Shown: in pieces, positions 8,943 through 16,869 of the stretch | Numbering within the stretch: the first letter of the stretch is position 1 | Layout: each line of letters begins with the position of its first letter | Origin: an uncultured Acinetobacter sp. | GTDB taxonomy: Bacteria; Pseudomonadota; Gammaproteobacteria; Pseudomonadales; Moraxellaceae | Reading direction: 5' to 3' | NCBI RefSeq assembly: GCF_947624825.1 | Contig: NZ_CANQLZ010000024.1 | Span: 1-40,674, forward strand | DNA length: 40,674 nt | The notes under the pieces: model-generated | Database searches by the model: none | What the model saw: only the letters and a program-made list of their open reading frames with translations | Told to the model about the DNA's origin: nothing | Position numbers and translations under genes: made by a program

Positions 8943-8970
8943 ATTTTAAATAATAATTTCTACAACACAA
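8943..8970 (-). promoter_or_regulatory. Candidate promoter of the MFS-tetR operon
   Basis: On the minus strand TTGTGT (8970-8965) and TAAAAT (8948-8943, five of six matches to -10) are 16 bp apart. The palindromic operator begins at the very next base, so the transcription start would fall inside it. The -35 is weak, as expected for a regulated promoter. Confidence 0.45.
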
Positions 8971-9203
8971 GTGATTTATTTTTGGGGAATAACGTTATAG
9001 ACGTTAGGTGTGGGTATGGTGATGTATGCCTAAGACATACGGGTTTTAATACCTATGACTTTGGCGCATCATTGTATTGATCGCTCAAGCTAAACAGCAG
9101 GCTTTTTGTGGCAATATTAGTCCTAAACACTGTTTAGAATTTTTGGCTGGAGTAGGCTTCTGTGACGAGAGGTTTGTTCATACCGATTGCTAAAGGAGCA
9201 ACT

Positions 9204-9308
9204 GTGAATGATTTAAATGACACCAATCCCAATCATTTTAAGTATGGCTTTTATGCTTTTACATATTTACAAGCCGTACAGACTTGGATTGGGTCATTTA
9301 ACAGGTAA
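9204..9308 (+). CDS. Unrecognised 34-aa small ORF with strong ribosome binding site
   Basis: GTG at 9204 opens 34 codons ending with TAA at 9306, preceded by AAAGGAG at a good distance. The peptide begins MNDLNDTNPNHFKYG and continues with an aromatic, moderately hydrophobic stretch (FYAFTYLQAVQTWIG). It looks like ordinary coding sequence more than random DNA, but it is short and no family is recognised. It could be a small protein or the 5' stump of a truncated gene. The stop comes just before the hairpin at 9318-9343. Confidence 0.35.
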   Translation: MNDLNDTNPNHFKYGFYAFTYLQAVQTWIGSFNR

Positions 9309-9317
9309 AGATGCTCT

Positions 9318-9343
9318 AAAAAATGAAATAGCAATTTCATTTT
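9318..9343 (-). terminator. Likely terminator downstream of the GNAT gene
   Basis: A perfect 10-bp AT-rich stem (AAAATGAAAT/ATTTCATTTT, 4-nt loop) is followed on the minus strand by a run of T. It lies about 30 bp beyond the GNAT stop. The low GC of the stem makes its strength uncertain. Confidence 0.5.
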
Positions 9344-9374
9344 AAGATCAATATACCGTCCCTGCGCAGATGTT

Positions 9375-9860
9375 TTACAGCTGTTTAAGCATCCAAATTT
9401 CACAAGCCGCACTGTGACCAGTATTGCCAAGGGGCGCATCTAGATATTCAAAACCTAAATTTTGATATAAACCGACTGCTTCTGTTAAACATGCTGTGGT
9501 TTCTAAATAGATACTTTTTACGCCGTGGTTTTTTGCAAAGTCAAAGGCGCCTTGTAAAATTTTTTTGGCAAGACCTTGTCCACGAATGTCCGCTAAAAAA
9601 TACATTTTCTGAATTTCTAAAATATGTGGAGCACCTTGTAATGGTGCAATACCGCCACCGCCAAAAATGTGACCTTGTGCATCAGTCACTACCCAATATT
9701 GGCACATAGGTGCTTGATACACATCAGATAAATTGTCCAAGATTGGGTCTGCCACAGCAAAGCCTGATTCAGAGGCTAAACCATATTCTTGTGAAACTTG
9801 ACGAACAATTGATGCTAAAGCAGCATCATCTTGGGTTTGTATAGGACGAAGAAAATACAT
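9375..9860 (-). CDS. GNAT-family N-acetyltransferase
   Basis: A 161-aa acetyl-CoA-dependent acyltransferase. It opens MYFLRPIQTQDDAALASIVRQ, and the acetyl-CoA-binding motif A is seen as MYFLADIRGQGLAKKILQGAF (R-G-Q-G-L-A for Q/RxxGxG/A). The C-terminal motif B region is YLETTACLTEAVGLYQNLGFEYL. The substrate is unknown. ATG 9860 is preferred because GAG lies seven bases upstream. Longer in-frame starts would place the start codon in, or directly against, the T-tract of the upstream gene's terminator. With that terminator 12 bp upstream, expression needs read-through or a promoter in the preceding gene's end. Confidence 0.82.
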   Translation of the reverse strand: MYFLRPIQTQDDAALASIVRQVSQEYGLASESGFAVADPILDNLSDVYQAPMCQYWVVTDAQGHIFGGGGIAPLQGAPHILEIQKMYFLADIRGQGLAKKILQGAFDFAKNHGVKSIYLETTACLTEAVGLYQNLGFEYLDAPLGNTGHSAACEIWMLKQL

Positions 9861-9871
9861 TATGTTACTCA

Positions 9872-9898
9872 TAAAAAAAGAGATGCTGAGCATCTCTT
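9872..9898 (-). terminator. Intrinsic terminator of the ABC1-kinase gene
   Basis: AGAGATGCTGAGCATCTCT is a perfect palindrome (9879-9897) followed on the minus strand by seven T residues. It lies about 17 bp after the kinase stop codon and immediately before the GNAT start region. Confidence 0.75.
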
Positions 9899-9914
9899 GC
9901 TGATTTACAGACCT

Positions 9915-11288
9915 TTAAATATATTTTTGAATCATGCTATGCACATTGGTCTTGGCTTCAATCACAGTCATAAAGGTATAAGCCCCAATGAATTTGCGGC
10001 TAATAAACATAAACTCTTTAGGTGGCACACTAAAATAACGCGATGCCATAGATTTAGATGCCTGTTGCATCACACGACTATGTAATTGGCTTTTTTTCCA
10101 ATCATAGCGGTTATCCATCTGCATGACCCCGTCAGGAATTTGTTTGTTATTGTCAAAGCTGCTAAATGCTTCTGTTGCCAATAAAAACACTTTTGCCATA
10201 TCGGGTTTTAGATTTTCAGGAATGGCATCAAAAAATTCATAGCCGCGCATGGCGTTGACCATGGCCATTGGGTCATGGTGATAACCGGCTTTAATTAAAT
10301 TGCGCGCCATAGCCAATAAATGCTGGTCAAATTGACGAATCGCACCAAAATCAAGTAATACAATTTGATCAAGGGCTTGCTCATGGTCACCTAAACGCAC
10401 CAAATAATTGCCAAAGTTTGGGTCGGTTTGCATTTCACCCCACTCAAAGATCTCACGGACTGCAATTTCAAGCGAGGCCTCACCTAAGCGGTTACGACGC
10501 TCTTGTGGCAAAGATAACATCACGGGGCTATTAATTGGCACGCCACGTTCAAAGGTCATACATAACACGCGGTTGGTGCAATATTGATCAATGATTGTGG
10601 GTACAATATAACGTGGATCATCTTGCAAACGTGCAGCAAAACGGCACGTGGTGGCGGCTTCTATGTCATAGTTGACTTCGCGGTGCATCATGTCACGCAC
10701 TTCGTCAAACCACTGATCAAATTCACGGGTTTGTGGCACCATACGGGTGAGTTTAAGCATGTTTTTAAACAAGCTCATATCTGAGTCAATGGCATCGGCC
10801 ACACCCGGATATTGTACTTTGAGCACCAACTCTAAACCGTCTGATTTACGTACTGCACGGTGCACTTGAGCAAGTGAGGCTGTGCCTAGCGGTTCACGGT
10901 CAATGGTGAGATCATCTAATTGACTGCCCAATTGACTGCGCAGTTGAGTTTTAATCGCCGGCCAATCTAAAGCCACCGTTTGATTGTTTAAAGTGTTTAA
11001 GGCTTGGGTAATTTCTTCAGGTAAAAAATGCTCGCCATACAGCGCCATCATTTGCCCAATTTTCACGATTGAGCCTTTGAGCTTACCAATCTCTGCCACC
11101 AAATACTCGGCTTGTTCTTTCATGGCTTGCTTACGTTTTTTTTCTTTTTCTGCTTCACTGGCAAACATTGAGCTTGCACTTGACGCTGCCCAACGTGTTC
11201 CCGCCAAGAGCGAGGCTTTGGCGATCGATAAGCGTCGATCCATAGAGGAGGTTTTAAGTTGTTTAAGCTTATCGTGCTGATCTGACAT
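9915..11288 (-). CDS. ABC1/AarF/UbiB-family atypical kinase-like protein
   Basis: A 457-aa member of the UbiB (ABC1/ADCK) protein-kinase-like family, whose members support ubiquinone and other lipid metabolism through ATPase activity. Signatures are the KxGQ motif in KGSIVKIGQMMA (about residues 70-80 after the start), the alanine-rich nucleotide loop EPLGTASLAQVHRA, the lysine of LVLKVQYPGV, and the DFGAIR equivalent of the kinase DFG. ATG 11288 has AAGGA seven bases upstream; the longer ORF is rejected. It lacks the C-terminal membrane helices of canonical UbiB and is not next to ubiE/ubiJ, so it is a paralogue rather than certain UbiB. Confidence 0.85.
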   Translation of the reverse strand: MSDQHDKLKQLKTSSMDRRLSIAKASLLAGTRWAASSASSMFASEAEKEKKRKQAMKEQAEYLVAEIGKLKGSIVKIGQMMALYGEHFLPEEITQALNTLNNQTVALDWPAIKTQLRSQLGSQLDDLTIDREPLGTASLAQVHRAVRKSDGLELVLKVQYPGVADAIDSDMSLFKNMLKLTRMVPQTREFDQWFDEVRDMMHREVNYDIEAATTCRFAARLQDDPRYIVPTIIDQYCTNRVLCMTFERGVPINSPVMLSLPQERRNRLGEASLEIAVREIFEWGEMQTDPNFGNYLVRLGDHEQALDQIVLLDFGAIRQFDQHLLAMARNLIKAGYHHDPMAMVNAMRGYEFFDAIPENLKPDMAKVFLLATEAFSSFDNNKQIPDGVMQMDNRYDWKKSQLHSRVMQQASKSMASRYFSVPPKEFMFISRKFIGAYTFMTVIEAKTNVHSMIQKYI

Positions 11289-11415
11289 GTAGATTCCTTG
11301 AAGAAGCAATTATTCGCAGAAAAAATTGATTATAAAGGATATTAACCTGTCTGAACGTATTAAAAAAGTTCAAATGAAACAAGGCAACATTTAACTGACA
11401 CAACTTAAAACAAGC

Positions 11416-11718
11416 TTAACTACGAAAGCGAATTTTCAAGCCTTGTTTAACACGCAATTGGGTTTTATGGGCTTGGATAAAGGCAATGATCAAGCTTTGC
11501 ACCTGTGCATGACAAAAGCCTAAGGCATAGCCTTGAATAATAATATGGCTCGGTAAATGAAAAAACACATATTTGGCATCTTCAAGGCTCGGCTGTGGCA
11601 TGACCTCAAGCGTGCTTAATAATTGCTGTAAAGCAGTTTTTTCAGTAAGCACTTGCGCAGATTGATCTTGCCAATACTGCTCACGCATCGCCATTAAATT
11701 GTTATGTTTATAGCTCAT
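11416..11718 (-). CDS. Small protein of unknown function
   Basis: A 100-aa protein starting MSYKHNNLMAMREQYWQDQ, with no signal peptide or membrane segment and no recognised motif. It appears mostly helical at the N-terminus and has a hydrophobic stretch YVFFHLPSHIIIQGYALGFCHAQ in the middle. The tail is basic (RVKQGLKIRFRS). ATG 11718 is chosen because the TTG-initiated longer form lacks support, but no good Shine-Dalgarno is visible for either. It is divergent from the small gene at 11843, with which it may share a promoter region. Confidence 0.5.
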   Translation of the reverse strand: MSYKHNNLMAMREQYWQDQSAQVLTEKTALQQLLSTLEVMPQPSLEDAKYVFFHLPSHIIIQGYALGFCHAQVQSLIIAFIQAHKTQLRVKQGLKIRFRS

Positions 11719-11842
11719 ACAGGTAGATTTAAATAAAGATGCGGCTTGATATGGGGGATTGCTCCATAAAATCAAGTGATTGTCATCGCTTTGTCAACAA
11801 GAGTCTCTACAACTAAAACATCATCTTAATGAGGAGAAGAGC

Positions 11843-12070
11843 ATGTTAGATGTAGATGTTAAAAAGATTAATCATTTGGTTGCACAATTTGAACAACAAG
11901 GTCATAAAGCCCAAACTTTAGAATTGGGTTATAAAACTTATGTACAATTATTTGCCGATGATCATTTTTTTGCCAAAGTACGTAGTGATCCACAAGATTC
12001 ACGACTTAAATTTTATCAAAATATGAAAATCCAACTCTTGCCCAATAAACATGGGTTGAATGTGCGCTAA
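11843..12070 (+). CDS. Small protein of unknown function, 75 aa
   Basis: ATG 11843 follows a strong AGGAGA at eight bases, making this a convincing small gene. The product (MLDVDVKKINHLVAQFEQQGH...) is soluble, charged and probably mixed helix-strand: an N-terminal amphipathic helix, then LELGYKTYVQLFADDHFFAKV. No domain is recognised. It is followed within 6 bp by a perfect intrinsic terminator, so it is monocistronic and ends cleanly. The upstream in-frame extension to 11780 is ignored because of the ribosome binding site. Confidence 0.65.
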   Translation: MLDVDVKKINHLVAQFEQQGHKAQTLELGYKTYVQLFADDHFFAKVRSDPQDSRLKFYQNMKIQLLPNKHGLNVR

Positions 12071-12075
12071 AGTGA

Positions 12076-12101
12076 AGCAGCCCATGGGCTGCTGTTTTTT
12101 T
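12076..12101 (+). terminator. Intrinsic terminator after the 75-aa gene
   Basis: A perfect palindrome AGCAGCCCATGGGCTGCT (12076-12093) is followed by seven T residues. The convergent substrate-binding protein gene ends at 12106, just past the T-tract. Confidence 0.85.
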
Positions 12102-12105
12102 AAGA

Positions 12106-13077
12106 TCAAGGGCGAGGCAAATAGACAAATTCAGCAACTTTAATAGGTTTGGGAATCAGTTTTTCTGCACTAAAACGATCAGCAATCTGTTGTTGGGTTT
12201 GAATCACATCTGGCGTCATTGGATGTAATAAGGTGGGCTGATAGCGTTTTTTAAGTACCACTTCGGCAAGTTCAGGTGTAATACCAATTGCTTGGCTATA
12301 CAGTTGTACAGCTTGTTGAGGATGTTGAGTGACCCAATGAGCGGCAGCATTGGCAGCAGCAATATATTGCGTTACTGCCTTTGGATGCTGCTTTAAAAAC
12401 TCAGGATTGCCAATTGAAAAAGAATAACTTGGTGCAAACGGTGTAGCATCACTGAGTAAGCGCGCATTTTTGCCCTGCAAAGCCACCGATTGAAATGGCT
12501 CCCAAATTAACCATGCATCTACCGTTTTTTGCTCAAACGCGGCACGGGCATCAGCAGGACTGAGCCAAATGGGTTGAATATCTTGCCAAGTTAAATGTGC
12601 TTTTTGTAAGATTTTATCTAACAAATCATGCGCATTTGAGCCGCGCTGTAGGGCAATACGTTTGCCTTTAAGTGCAGTTAAATGATCAATGTTACTGTCT
12701 TGATGCACCAATAGACCCAAAGCTTGTGGGTGATATTTTTCATAAGCCACATACGCTAAATTTTTTTGCCCAGATTGTGCAAATAAGGGTGGGGTATTGC
12801 CCACCGAGCCTACATCCACTGCACCCACCGACAGCGCTTCTAATAATTGTGGACCAGCAGGAAATTCTTTCCATTCAATATGGGTGTTTGGAAAATGCTG
12901 TTGAAGCAAACCTGGTTCTGATTTTAAAGTAATGGCGCTTAAAGATGATTTTTGATAGCCGATTACCAACTTTTTAAGCTCAGTGTTTTGAGTTTCGGGG
13001 CTAGATTGAGGGGAAGGTGCACATGCGCTGAATAAAATACTGCTCAATAAGCTCGTGGTTAAAATTGGATGTTTCAT
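12106..13077 (-). CDS. Substrate-binding lipoprotein, SsuA/NMT1-like (sulfonate-type ABC uptake)
   Basis: A 323-aa protein with a signal peptide ending in the lipobox-like FSAC (Cys19), so probably a lipoprotein. The mature domain matches the aliphatic-sulfonate/nitrate/thiamine-precursor binding class: LVIGYQKSSLSAITLKSEPGLLQQ, IEWKEFPAGPQLLEALSVGAVDVGSVGNTPPLFAQ, then GKRIALQRGSNAHDLLDKIL and VDAWLIWEPF. These are SsuA-like landmarks. It would deliver substrate to an inner-membrane permease, yet no permease or ATPase gene is adjacent. Sulfonate is therefore a family-level guess. A start at ATG 13077 is consistent with the signal peptide. Confidence 0.78.
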   Translation of the reverse strand: MKHPILTTSLLSSILFSACAPSPQSSPETQNTELKKLVIGYQKSSLSAITLKSEPGLLQQHFPNTHIEWKEFPAGPQLLEALSVGAVDVGSVGNTPPLFAQSGQKNLAYVAYEKYHPQALGLLVHQDSNIDHLTALKGKRIALQRGSNAHDLLDKILQKAHLTWQDIQPIWLSPADARAAFEQKTVDAWLIWEPFQSVALQGKNARLLSDATPFAPSYSFSIGNPEFLKQHPKAVTQYIAAANAAAHWVTQHPQQAVQLYSQAIGITPELAEVVLKKRYQPTLLHPMTPDVIQTQQQIADRFSAEKLIPKPIKVAEFVYLPRP

Positions 13078-13386
13078 TGTGCCAGATCAGTGATGGGGTG
13101 AATCTTCAACATAAATGGCTTTTCAAGCCTTTGCTTTGGCATCTGTGCATAAGCACAGCATACAAAATGCTATAGCCCATTAAGGCTTTGAATTTTTAAT
13201 ATTTAAACTTTTGATCCAAGATTATCAATTTTAAAGCTATGCCTTGAACCACAAAAAACATGAGCCAAACCGAGCTGAACAAAGCGCTATTTTTTGAAGA
13301 TATTTTTTCTTGTGATGTGGGCGAAAAAGCCACTAAAACAAGGTATCATAGAGCGTTTTAAAAAATTAACCTTGGAGAAACCTTAA
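13078..13386. other. 309-bp divergent intergenic region
   Basis: This region separates the lipoprotein gene (minus) from prmB (plus) and must contain both promoters. A TATCAT at about 13346 could be the -10 of prmB, but no matching -35 is evident. An open frame of 33 codons (13260-13361) has no Shine-Dalgarno and is not called. No repeats or RNA features are recognised. Confidence 0.45.
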
Positions 13387-14397
13387 GTGGATCGACCGAC
13401 AATTAGCCCTGAACATTTGCAGGAAGCCGCTGAAACACTTGTCACTATTCGTGATTTTATTCGTTTTGGTGTCACAGCATTACGTCAATACGATGCGCAT
13501 TTAGGTCAAGGTACAGAAGATTATTTTGCTGAAAGTTCAGCTTTGGTATTACAAACGCTTTCATTAGATTGGAAAGCCGATGCAGAAATTTTAGATGCCA
13601 AATTACTTGCCAGTGAAAAAGCTGAATTTTTAAGTTTACTCGAGCGCCGTATTAACGAACGTGTGCCAACCTCTTATTTGCTCAACTTATCTTATTTCTT
13701 TGGTAAGCCATTTTACGTTGATGAGCGTGTTTTAATTCCACGCTCGCCAATTGCAGAATTAATTGAAAACCGTTTTGCACCGTATTGCTTAGGCGAAAAC
13801 GGTCAAATGGGCGAAGCGCTGAATAACTTGCCAAGCAACCCGCAACCAAAAACACCACAACGTATTTTAGATATGTGTACAGGTTCAGGTTGTATCGCGA
13901 TCGCTTTGGCGTATGCATTCCCTGATTCAGAAGTTGATGCGACAGATTTGTCAAAAGATGCACTTGAAGTGGCGTCAATCAACGCAGAACACCACAACAA
14001 GCAATATCAAATTGCATTGATGGAATCGGATTTATTTGCCAAGATTCCTGCTGAAAATCAATATGATTTGATCGTGTCTAACCCGCCGTATGTAGATGCA
14101 GAAGACATGGCGGATTTACCCGATGAGTTTCACCATGAGCCAGAAATGGCCTTGGCTGCAGGTCAAGACGGTTTAGATTTGGTGCGTAAAATGTTAGCGC
14201 AAGCAGCAGATTACTTAACTGAAGATGGTTTAATTGTGATTGAAGTGGGCAACTCAGAATGGGCTATGCGCCAAAACTTCAATACCGTTGATTTCCATTG
14301 GTTACAATTTCAAAAAGGTGGCACAGGGATTTTTGCACTCACCGCTGCGCAATGCCGTGAATACCGTGATCTATTTATTCAATCTGTTCAAGCATAA
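13387..14397 (+). CDS. prmB: Ribosomal protein L3 N5-glutamine methyltransferase
   Basis: PrmB uses S-adenosylmethionine to methylate a glutamine side chain of ribosomal protein L3 (Gln150 in E. coli). The 336-aa protein has an N-terminal helical substrate-recognition region (1-120) with [31 protein letters not shown]. The methyltransferase domain follows, with motif [17 protein letters not shown] and the catalytic NPPY ([11 protein letters not shown]) typical of glutamine methyltransferases. The C-terminus is FFxFxxGGTGxF-like ([13 protein letters not shown]). The start is GTG 13387, with TTGGAG upstream. aroC follows after a 14-bp gap, an arrangement shared by many gammaproteobacteria. Confidence 0.92.
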   Translation: MDRPTISPEHLQEAAETLVTIRDFIRFGVTALRQYDAHLGQGTEDYFAESSALVLQTLSLDWKADAEILDAKLLASEKAEFLSLLERRINERVPTSYLLNLSYFFGKPFYVDERVLIPRSPIAELIENRFAPYCLGENGQMGEALNNLPSNPQPKTPQRILDMCTGSGCIAIALAYAFPDSEVDATDLSKDALEVASINAEHHNKQYQIALMESDLFAKIPAENQYDLIVSNPPYVDAEDMADLPDEFHHEPEMALAAGQDGLDLVRKMLAQAADYLTEDGLIVIEVGNSEWAMRQNFNTVDFHWLQFQKGGTGIFALTAAQCREYRDLFIQSVQA

Positions 14398-14411
14398 AGG
14401 AGTCGTTGAAC

Positions 14412-15497
14412 ATGGCAGGTAATAGTATTGGACAACTGTTCCGTGTAACGACTTGCGGTGAATCGCATGGTGTAGGTCTGATGGCGATTGTCGATGGCGT
14501 GCCACCGGGGATTGAATTGTCTGCTGCTGACTTACAGCAAGATTTAGACCGTCGTAAGCCGGGCACCTCTAAGTTTGCCACCCAACGTAAAGAACCCGAT
14601 GAAGTTGAAATTATCTCAGGTGTATTTGAAGGCAAAACCACAGGTACATCGATTGGTTTATTGATCCGTAATACCGACCAAAAATCAAAAGATTACGGCA
14701 ATATTGCGCAAACTTTCCGTCCTAATCATGCCGACTATACTTATACGCATAAATACGGTTTCCGTGATTATCGTGGTGGCGGTCGTTCAAGTGCGCGTGA
14801 AACCGCAATGCGTGTTGCTGCCGGTGCGATTGCAAAGAAATATTTAAGCGAAAAGTTTGGTATTTCAATTCGTGGTCATGTCACGCAAATTGGCACGGAA
14901 AAAGCCAACACATTGGACTGGAACGAAGTACCCAATAATCCATTTTTCTGTGGTGATGTGGATGCTGTGCCACGTTTTGAAGCTTTGGTGACAAGTTTAC
15001 GTGAGCAAGGCACGAGTTGTGGTGCGAAACTTGAAATTATTGCGCAAAATGTCCCTGTAGGTTGGGGTGAGCCAGTCTTTGATCGTTTAGATGCTGATAT
15101 TGCACATGCGATGATGTCAATTAATGCAGTGAAAGGCGTTGAGATTGGCGACGGTTTTGGCGTGGCAGAGCAATTTGGGCATGAAACCCGTGATGAGCTG
15201 ACCAGTGATGGCTTTTTAGCCAATCATGCGGGTGGTATTTTGGGTGGTATTTCAAGTGGTCAAGACATTCGTGTCGCGATTGCCTTAAAACCAACAGCCT
15301 CAATTACCACACCGGGCAAAACCATTAATCTTGATCGTGAAGATACAGATGTGTTGACCAAAGGTCGTCACGATCCATGCGTGGGTGTACGTGCCACCCC
15401 AATTGCAGAAGCGATGCTTGCAATTGTGCTGATGGATCACTTTATGCGTCATCGTGCGCAAAATGCCGATGTTGTGGCACCTTTCGAACCGATCTAA
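14412..15497 (+). CDS. aroC: Chorismate synthase
   Basis: AroC converts 5-enolpyruvylshikimate 3-phosphate to chorismate with reduced FMN as cofactor, the last step of the shikimate trunk. The protein opens [20 protein letters not shown] (signature 1). It also contains [42 protein letters not shown] (signature 2) and the terminal [16 protein letters not shown] (signature 3 region). The length of 361 aa is normal. ATG 14412 has AAAGGAG about ten bases upstream; a TTG at 14406 is too close to it. It is the second gene of prmB-aroC and ends in a strong bidirectional terminator. Confidence 0.97.
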   Translation: MAGNSIGQLFRVTTCGESHGVGLMAIVDGVPPGIELSAADLQQDLDRRKPGTSKFATQRKEPDEVEIISGVFEGKTTGTSIGLLIRNTDQKSKDYGNIAQTFRPNHADYTYTHKYGFRDYRGGGRSSARETAMRVAAGAIAKKYLSEKFGISIRGHVTQIGTEKANTLDWNEVPNNPFFCGDVDAVPRFEALVTSLREQGTSCGAKLEIIAQNVPVGWGEPVFDRLDADIAHAMMSINAVKGVEIGDGFGVAEQFGHETRDELTSDGFLANHAGGILGGISSGQDIRVAIALKPTASITTPGKTINLDREDTDVLTKGRHDPCVGVRATPIAEAMLAIVLMDHFMRHRAQNADVVAPFEPI

Positions 15498-15510
15498 GCT
15501 GTTGAATTAA

Positions 15511-15542
15511 AAAAATCCAGATCAAGTATCTGGATTTTTTTA
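15511..15542. terminator. Bidirectional terminator between aroC and the small convergent gene
   Basis: A stem AATCCAGAT/ATCTGGATT with a CAAGT loop is flanked by A-runs on the left and T-runs on the right. It can terminate aroC on the plus strand and the 93-aa gene on the minus strand. Confidence 0.85.
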
Positions 15543-15543
15543 T

Positions 15544-15825
15544 TTAAGCCTGAGTACGTAATTTTTGTACCTGGCTTAAAATCACCTCTTTGTTTTCTAA
15601 AATCTTGCTCACAATCACATCACTTGGTAATAACGCGGTGATGTTTTGTGGCAATACCGCATAAGCTTGGCTCACTAAAGCTCTTAATTCATGTTCTTGA
15701 TTGAGTTTATCTTCAGCCACTTTGACAAGTTGCTGTACCACCAAGCTTTGAATCTGTTGACCGTGTTGTTGCCATAAGGCATCTACACCTAGATTAGTGA
15801 CACTTTTTAATAATTGACCAAACAT
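15544..15825 (-). CDS. Small helical protein of unknown function, 93 aa
   Basis: The protein starts MFGQLLKSVTNLGVDALWQQ and is Gln/Leu/Val-rich. It has long amphipathic helical stretches (QIQSLVVQQLVKVAEDKLNQEHELRALVSQAYAVL) and no signal peptide or cysteine. The short C-terminal helix ends SQVQKLRTQA. It could oligomerise through helices, but no family is recognised. It lies about 80 bp downstream of the YqiJ-like gene on the same strand and ends at the bidirectional terminator. The start at ATG 15825 has only AAAG upstream, so the ribosome binding site is modest. Confidence 0.55.
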   Translation of the reverse strand: MFGQLLKSVTNLGVDALWQQHGQQIQSLVVQQLVKVAEDKLNQEHELRALVSQAYAVLPQNITALLPSDVIVSKILENKEVILSQVQKLRTQA

Positions 15826-15905
15826 CTTTATGCTCTATAACTGAAAGCTGTAGTCTAATTAAAATTCATGTGAAAAGTAGGATTTAATAGTATGTTTGGC
15901 TAAAA

Positions 15906-16529
15906 TTAAGACAAATTTTGTGGTTTGTTAACGGTGGGTAAGGGTTTAGAAGAGGCAATTTTTTTAGCCACATAGTGACCACGTTTCATACGGATTAAAA
16001 TCACTTGGCTTTCTTGTTCTAATTCGCCAAATTCAGGTTCTACCTCGACTATATGTAAGCGCCCTCCTTGATCACGAACGCGTGCTTGCGCGGGGAAACT
16101 CGGACGTGATTTTTCACTTAAGGTAGCTAAGCGACCCAGTAAATCCGGTTCTAACAAATGTGGTTGTGGGGGCAGGACTTGATCCAAACAATGAATCATA
16201 AAGGCGGTAAAAAATATGGCCAAAATTAGCGCAGGGAATACTACATAATAAAAAGCGGCAAAACTATTTTGCTGAGAATAAATGGCAAACTGTAACGCAT
16301 AGCCGGCACAGCTAAAATTCATCAGTAAAAAAACCACAATCAGCAGTTTAGAAAATTTGACATCTAATAAGGGCGCATGGCGTAACTGCTGAGGAACACA
16401 GCGTTGTAGCCACACACTTGGCGGGGCTTTAACATAATAGCCCATCAATTCAAGCATGCTTAAGCTAAATAGCATCACTAAACTTAAGTGAAAAGGCATT
16501 AAGTCTAAGTTTGATAATAGCTCAAGCAT
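15906..16529 (-). CDS. YqiJ-like (DUF1449) inner-membrane protein with OB-fold tail
   Basis: A roughly 207-aa protein with three hydrophobic segments (about residues 10-30, 60-85 and 90-115). They are followed by a soluble C-terminal domain (135-207) containing ARVRDQGGRLHIVEVEPEFGELEQESQVILIR. This is the layout of E. coli YqiJ and NfeD-like OB-fold proteins, often linked with flotillin-like YqiK. No flotillin gene is nearby here. GTG 16538 and ATG 16535 are possible, but AAGG eight bases upstream favours ATG 16529. It follows the Rieske gene by about 10 bp, so the two are probably translated from one message. Confidence 0.6.
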   Translation of the reverse strand: MLELLSNLDLMPFHLSLVMLFSLSMLELMGYYVKAPPSVWLQRCVPQQLRHAPLLDVKFSKLLIVVFLLMNFSCAGYALQFAIYSQQNSFAAFYYVVFPALILAIFFTAFMIHCLDQVLPPQPHLLEPDLLGRLATLSEKSRPSFPAQARVRDQGGRLHIVEVEPEFGELEQESQVILIRMKRGHYVAKKIASSKPLPTVNKPQNLS

Positions 16530-16539
16530 GCTCATCACC

Positions 16540-16869
16540 TTAAGCGTCTAGCGCAAGATAAATCCCGCCATCAGAATGTACGCTAATCGCGACTTTTTCT
16601 AGGGCCTGGCCTTGGCAAGGACCTGACACGCATTCACCACTTTCTACTAAAAACAATGCGCCGTGGGTAGAACATTCAATATATTCTTGCTCACGGTCTA
16701 AAAATTGGTTTTCTAAAAATTCAAGTTCTACTTGTAAATGCGGGCATAGATTTTGATACGCAAAAAAACTGCCATCACGTTGTGTGATAAAAATTTTATC
16801 GCCGTTGTCTAAATCAAAAGCACGCGCTTCGCGTTCTGGAATATCTTCGGTCATGCAAATCTTTTGCAT
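16540..16869 (-). CDS. Rieske-type [2Fe-2S] ferredoxin-like protein
   Basis: A 109-aa single-domain protein with both Rieske cluster motifs: CPHLQ at about residues 42-46 and CSTHGALF at about 65-72, each giving a Cys and His ligand. Between them is an insertion ending REQEYIECS. Small proteins of this kind donate electrons to oxygenases or reductases; no partner oxygenase is next door. The start ATG 16869 overlaps the stop of the upstream kinase gene (TAATG), and the YqiJ-like gene follows closely. Translational coupling is therefore likely. The functional link to the neighbours is unclear. Confidence 0.85.
   Translation of the reverse strand: MQKICMTEDIPEREARAFDLDNGDKIFITQRDGSFFAYQNLCPHLQVELEFLENQFLDREQEYIECSTHGALFLVESGECVSGPCQGQALEKVAISVHSDGGIYLALDA

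Larger units (their letters stand above)
8949..9374. other. Long gap with possible gene remnants
   Basis: About 425 bp lie between the efflux operon and the GNAT gene. A frame open from 9059 to the stop at 9191-9193 (only TTG starts, about 38-43 codons, ending ...GVGFCDERFVHTDC) runs directly into the Shine-Dalgarno of a 34-codon ORF at 9204. The remainder shows only small imperfect inverted repeats such as GTATG/CATAC near 9026-9042. Neither peptide is recognised. Decayed gene remnants, small genes or chance are all possible. Confidence 0.4.

Noticed and set aside
13260..13361. 33-codon ORF upstream of prmB
   Set aside because: It starts with ATG but has no Shine-Dalgarno and no recognised peptide, and lies where the prmB promoter must be.
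14876..15223. Long minus-strand ORF inside aroC (115 codons)
   Set aside because: It overlaps strongly conserved chorismate synthase coding sequence, has a Ser/Pro/Lys-rich antisense-type composition and no ribosome binding site.
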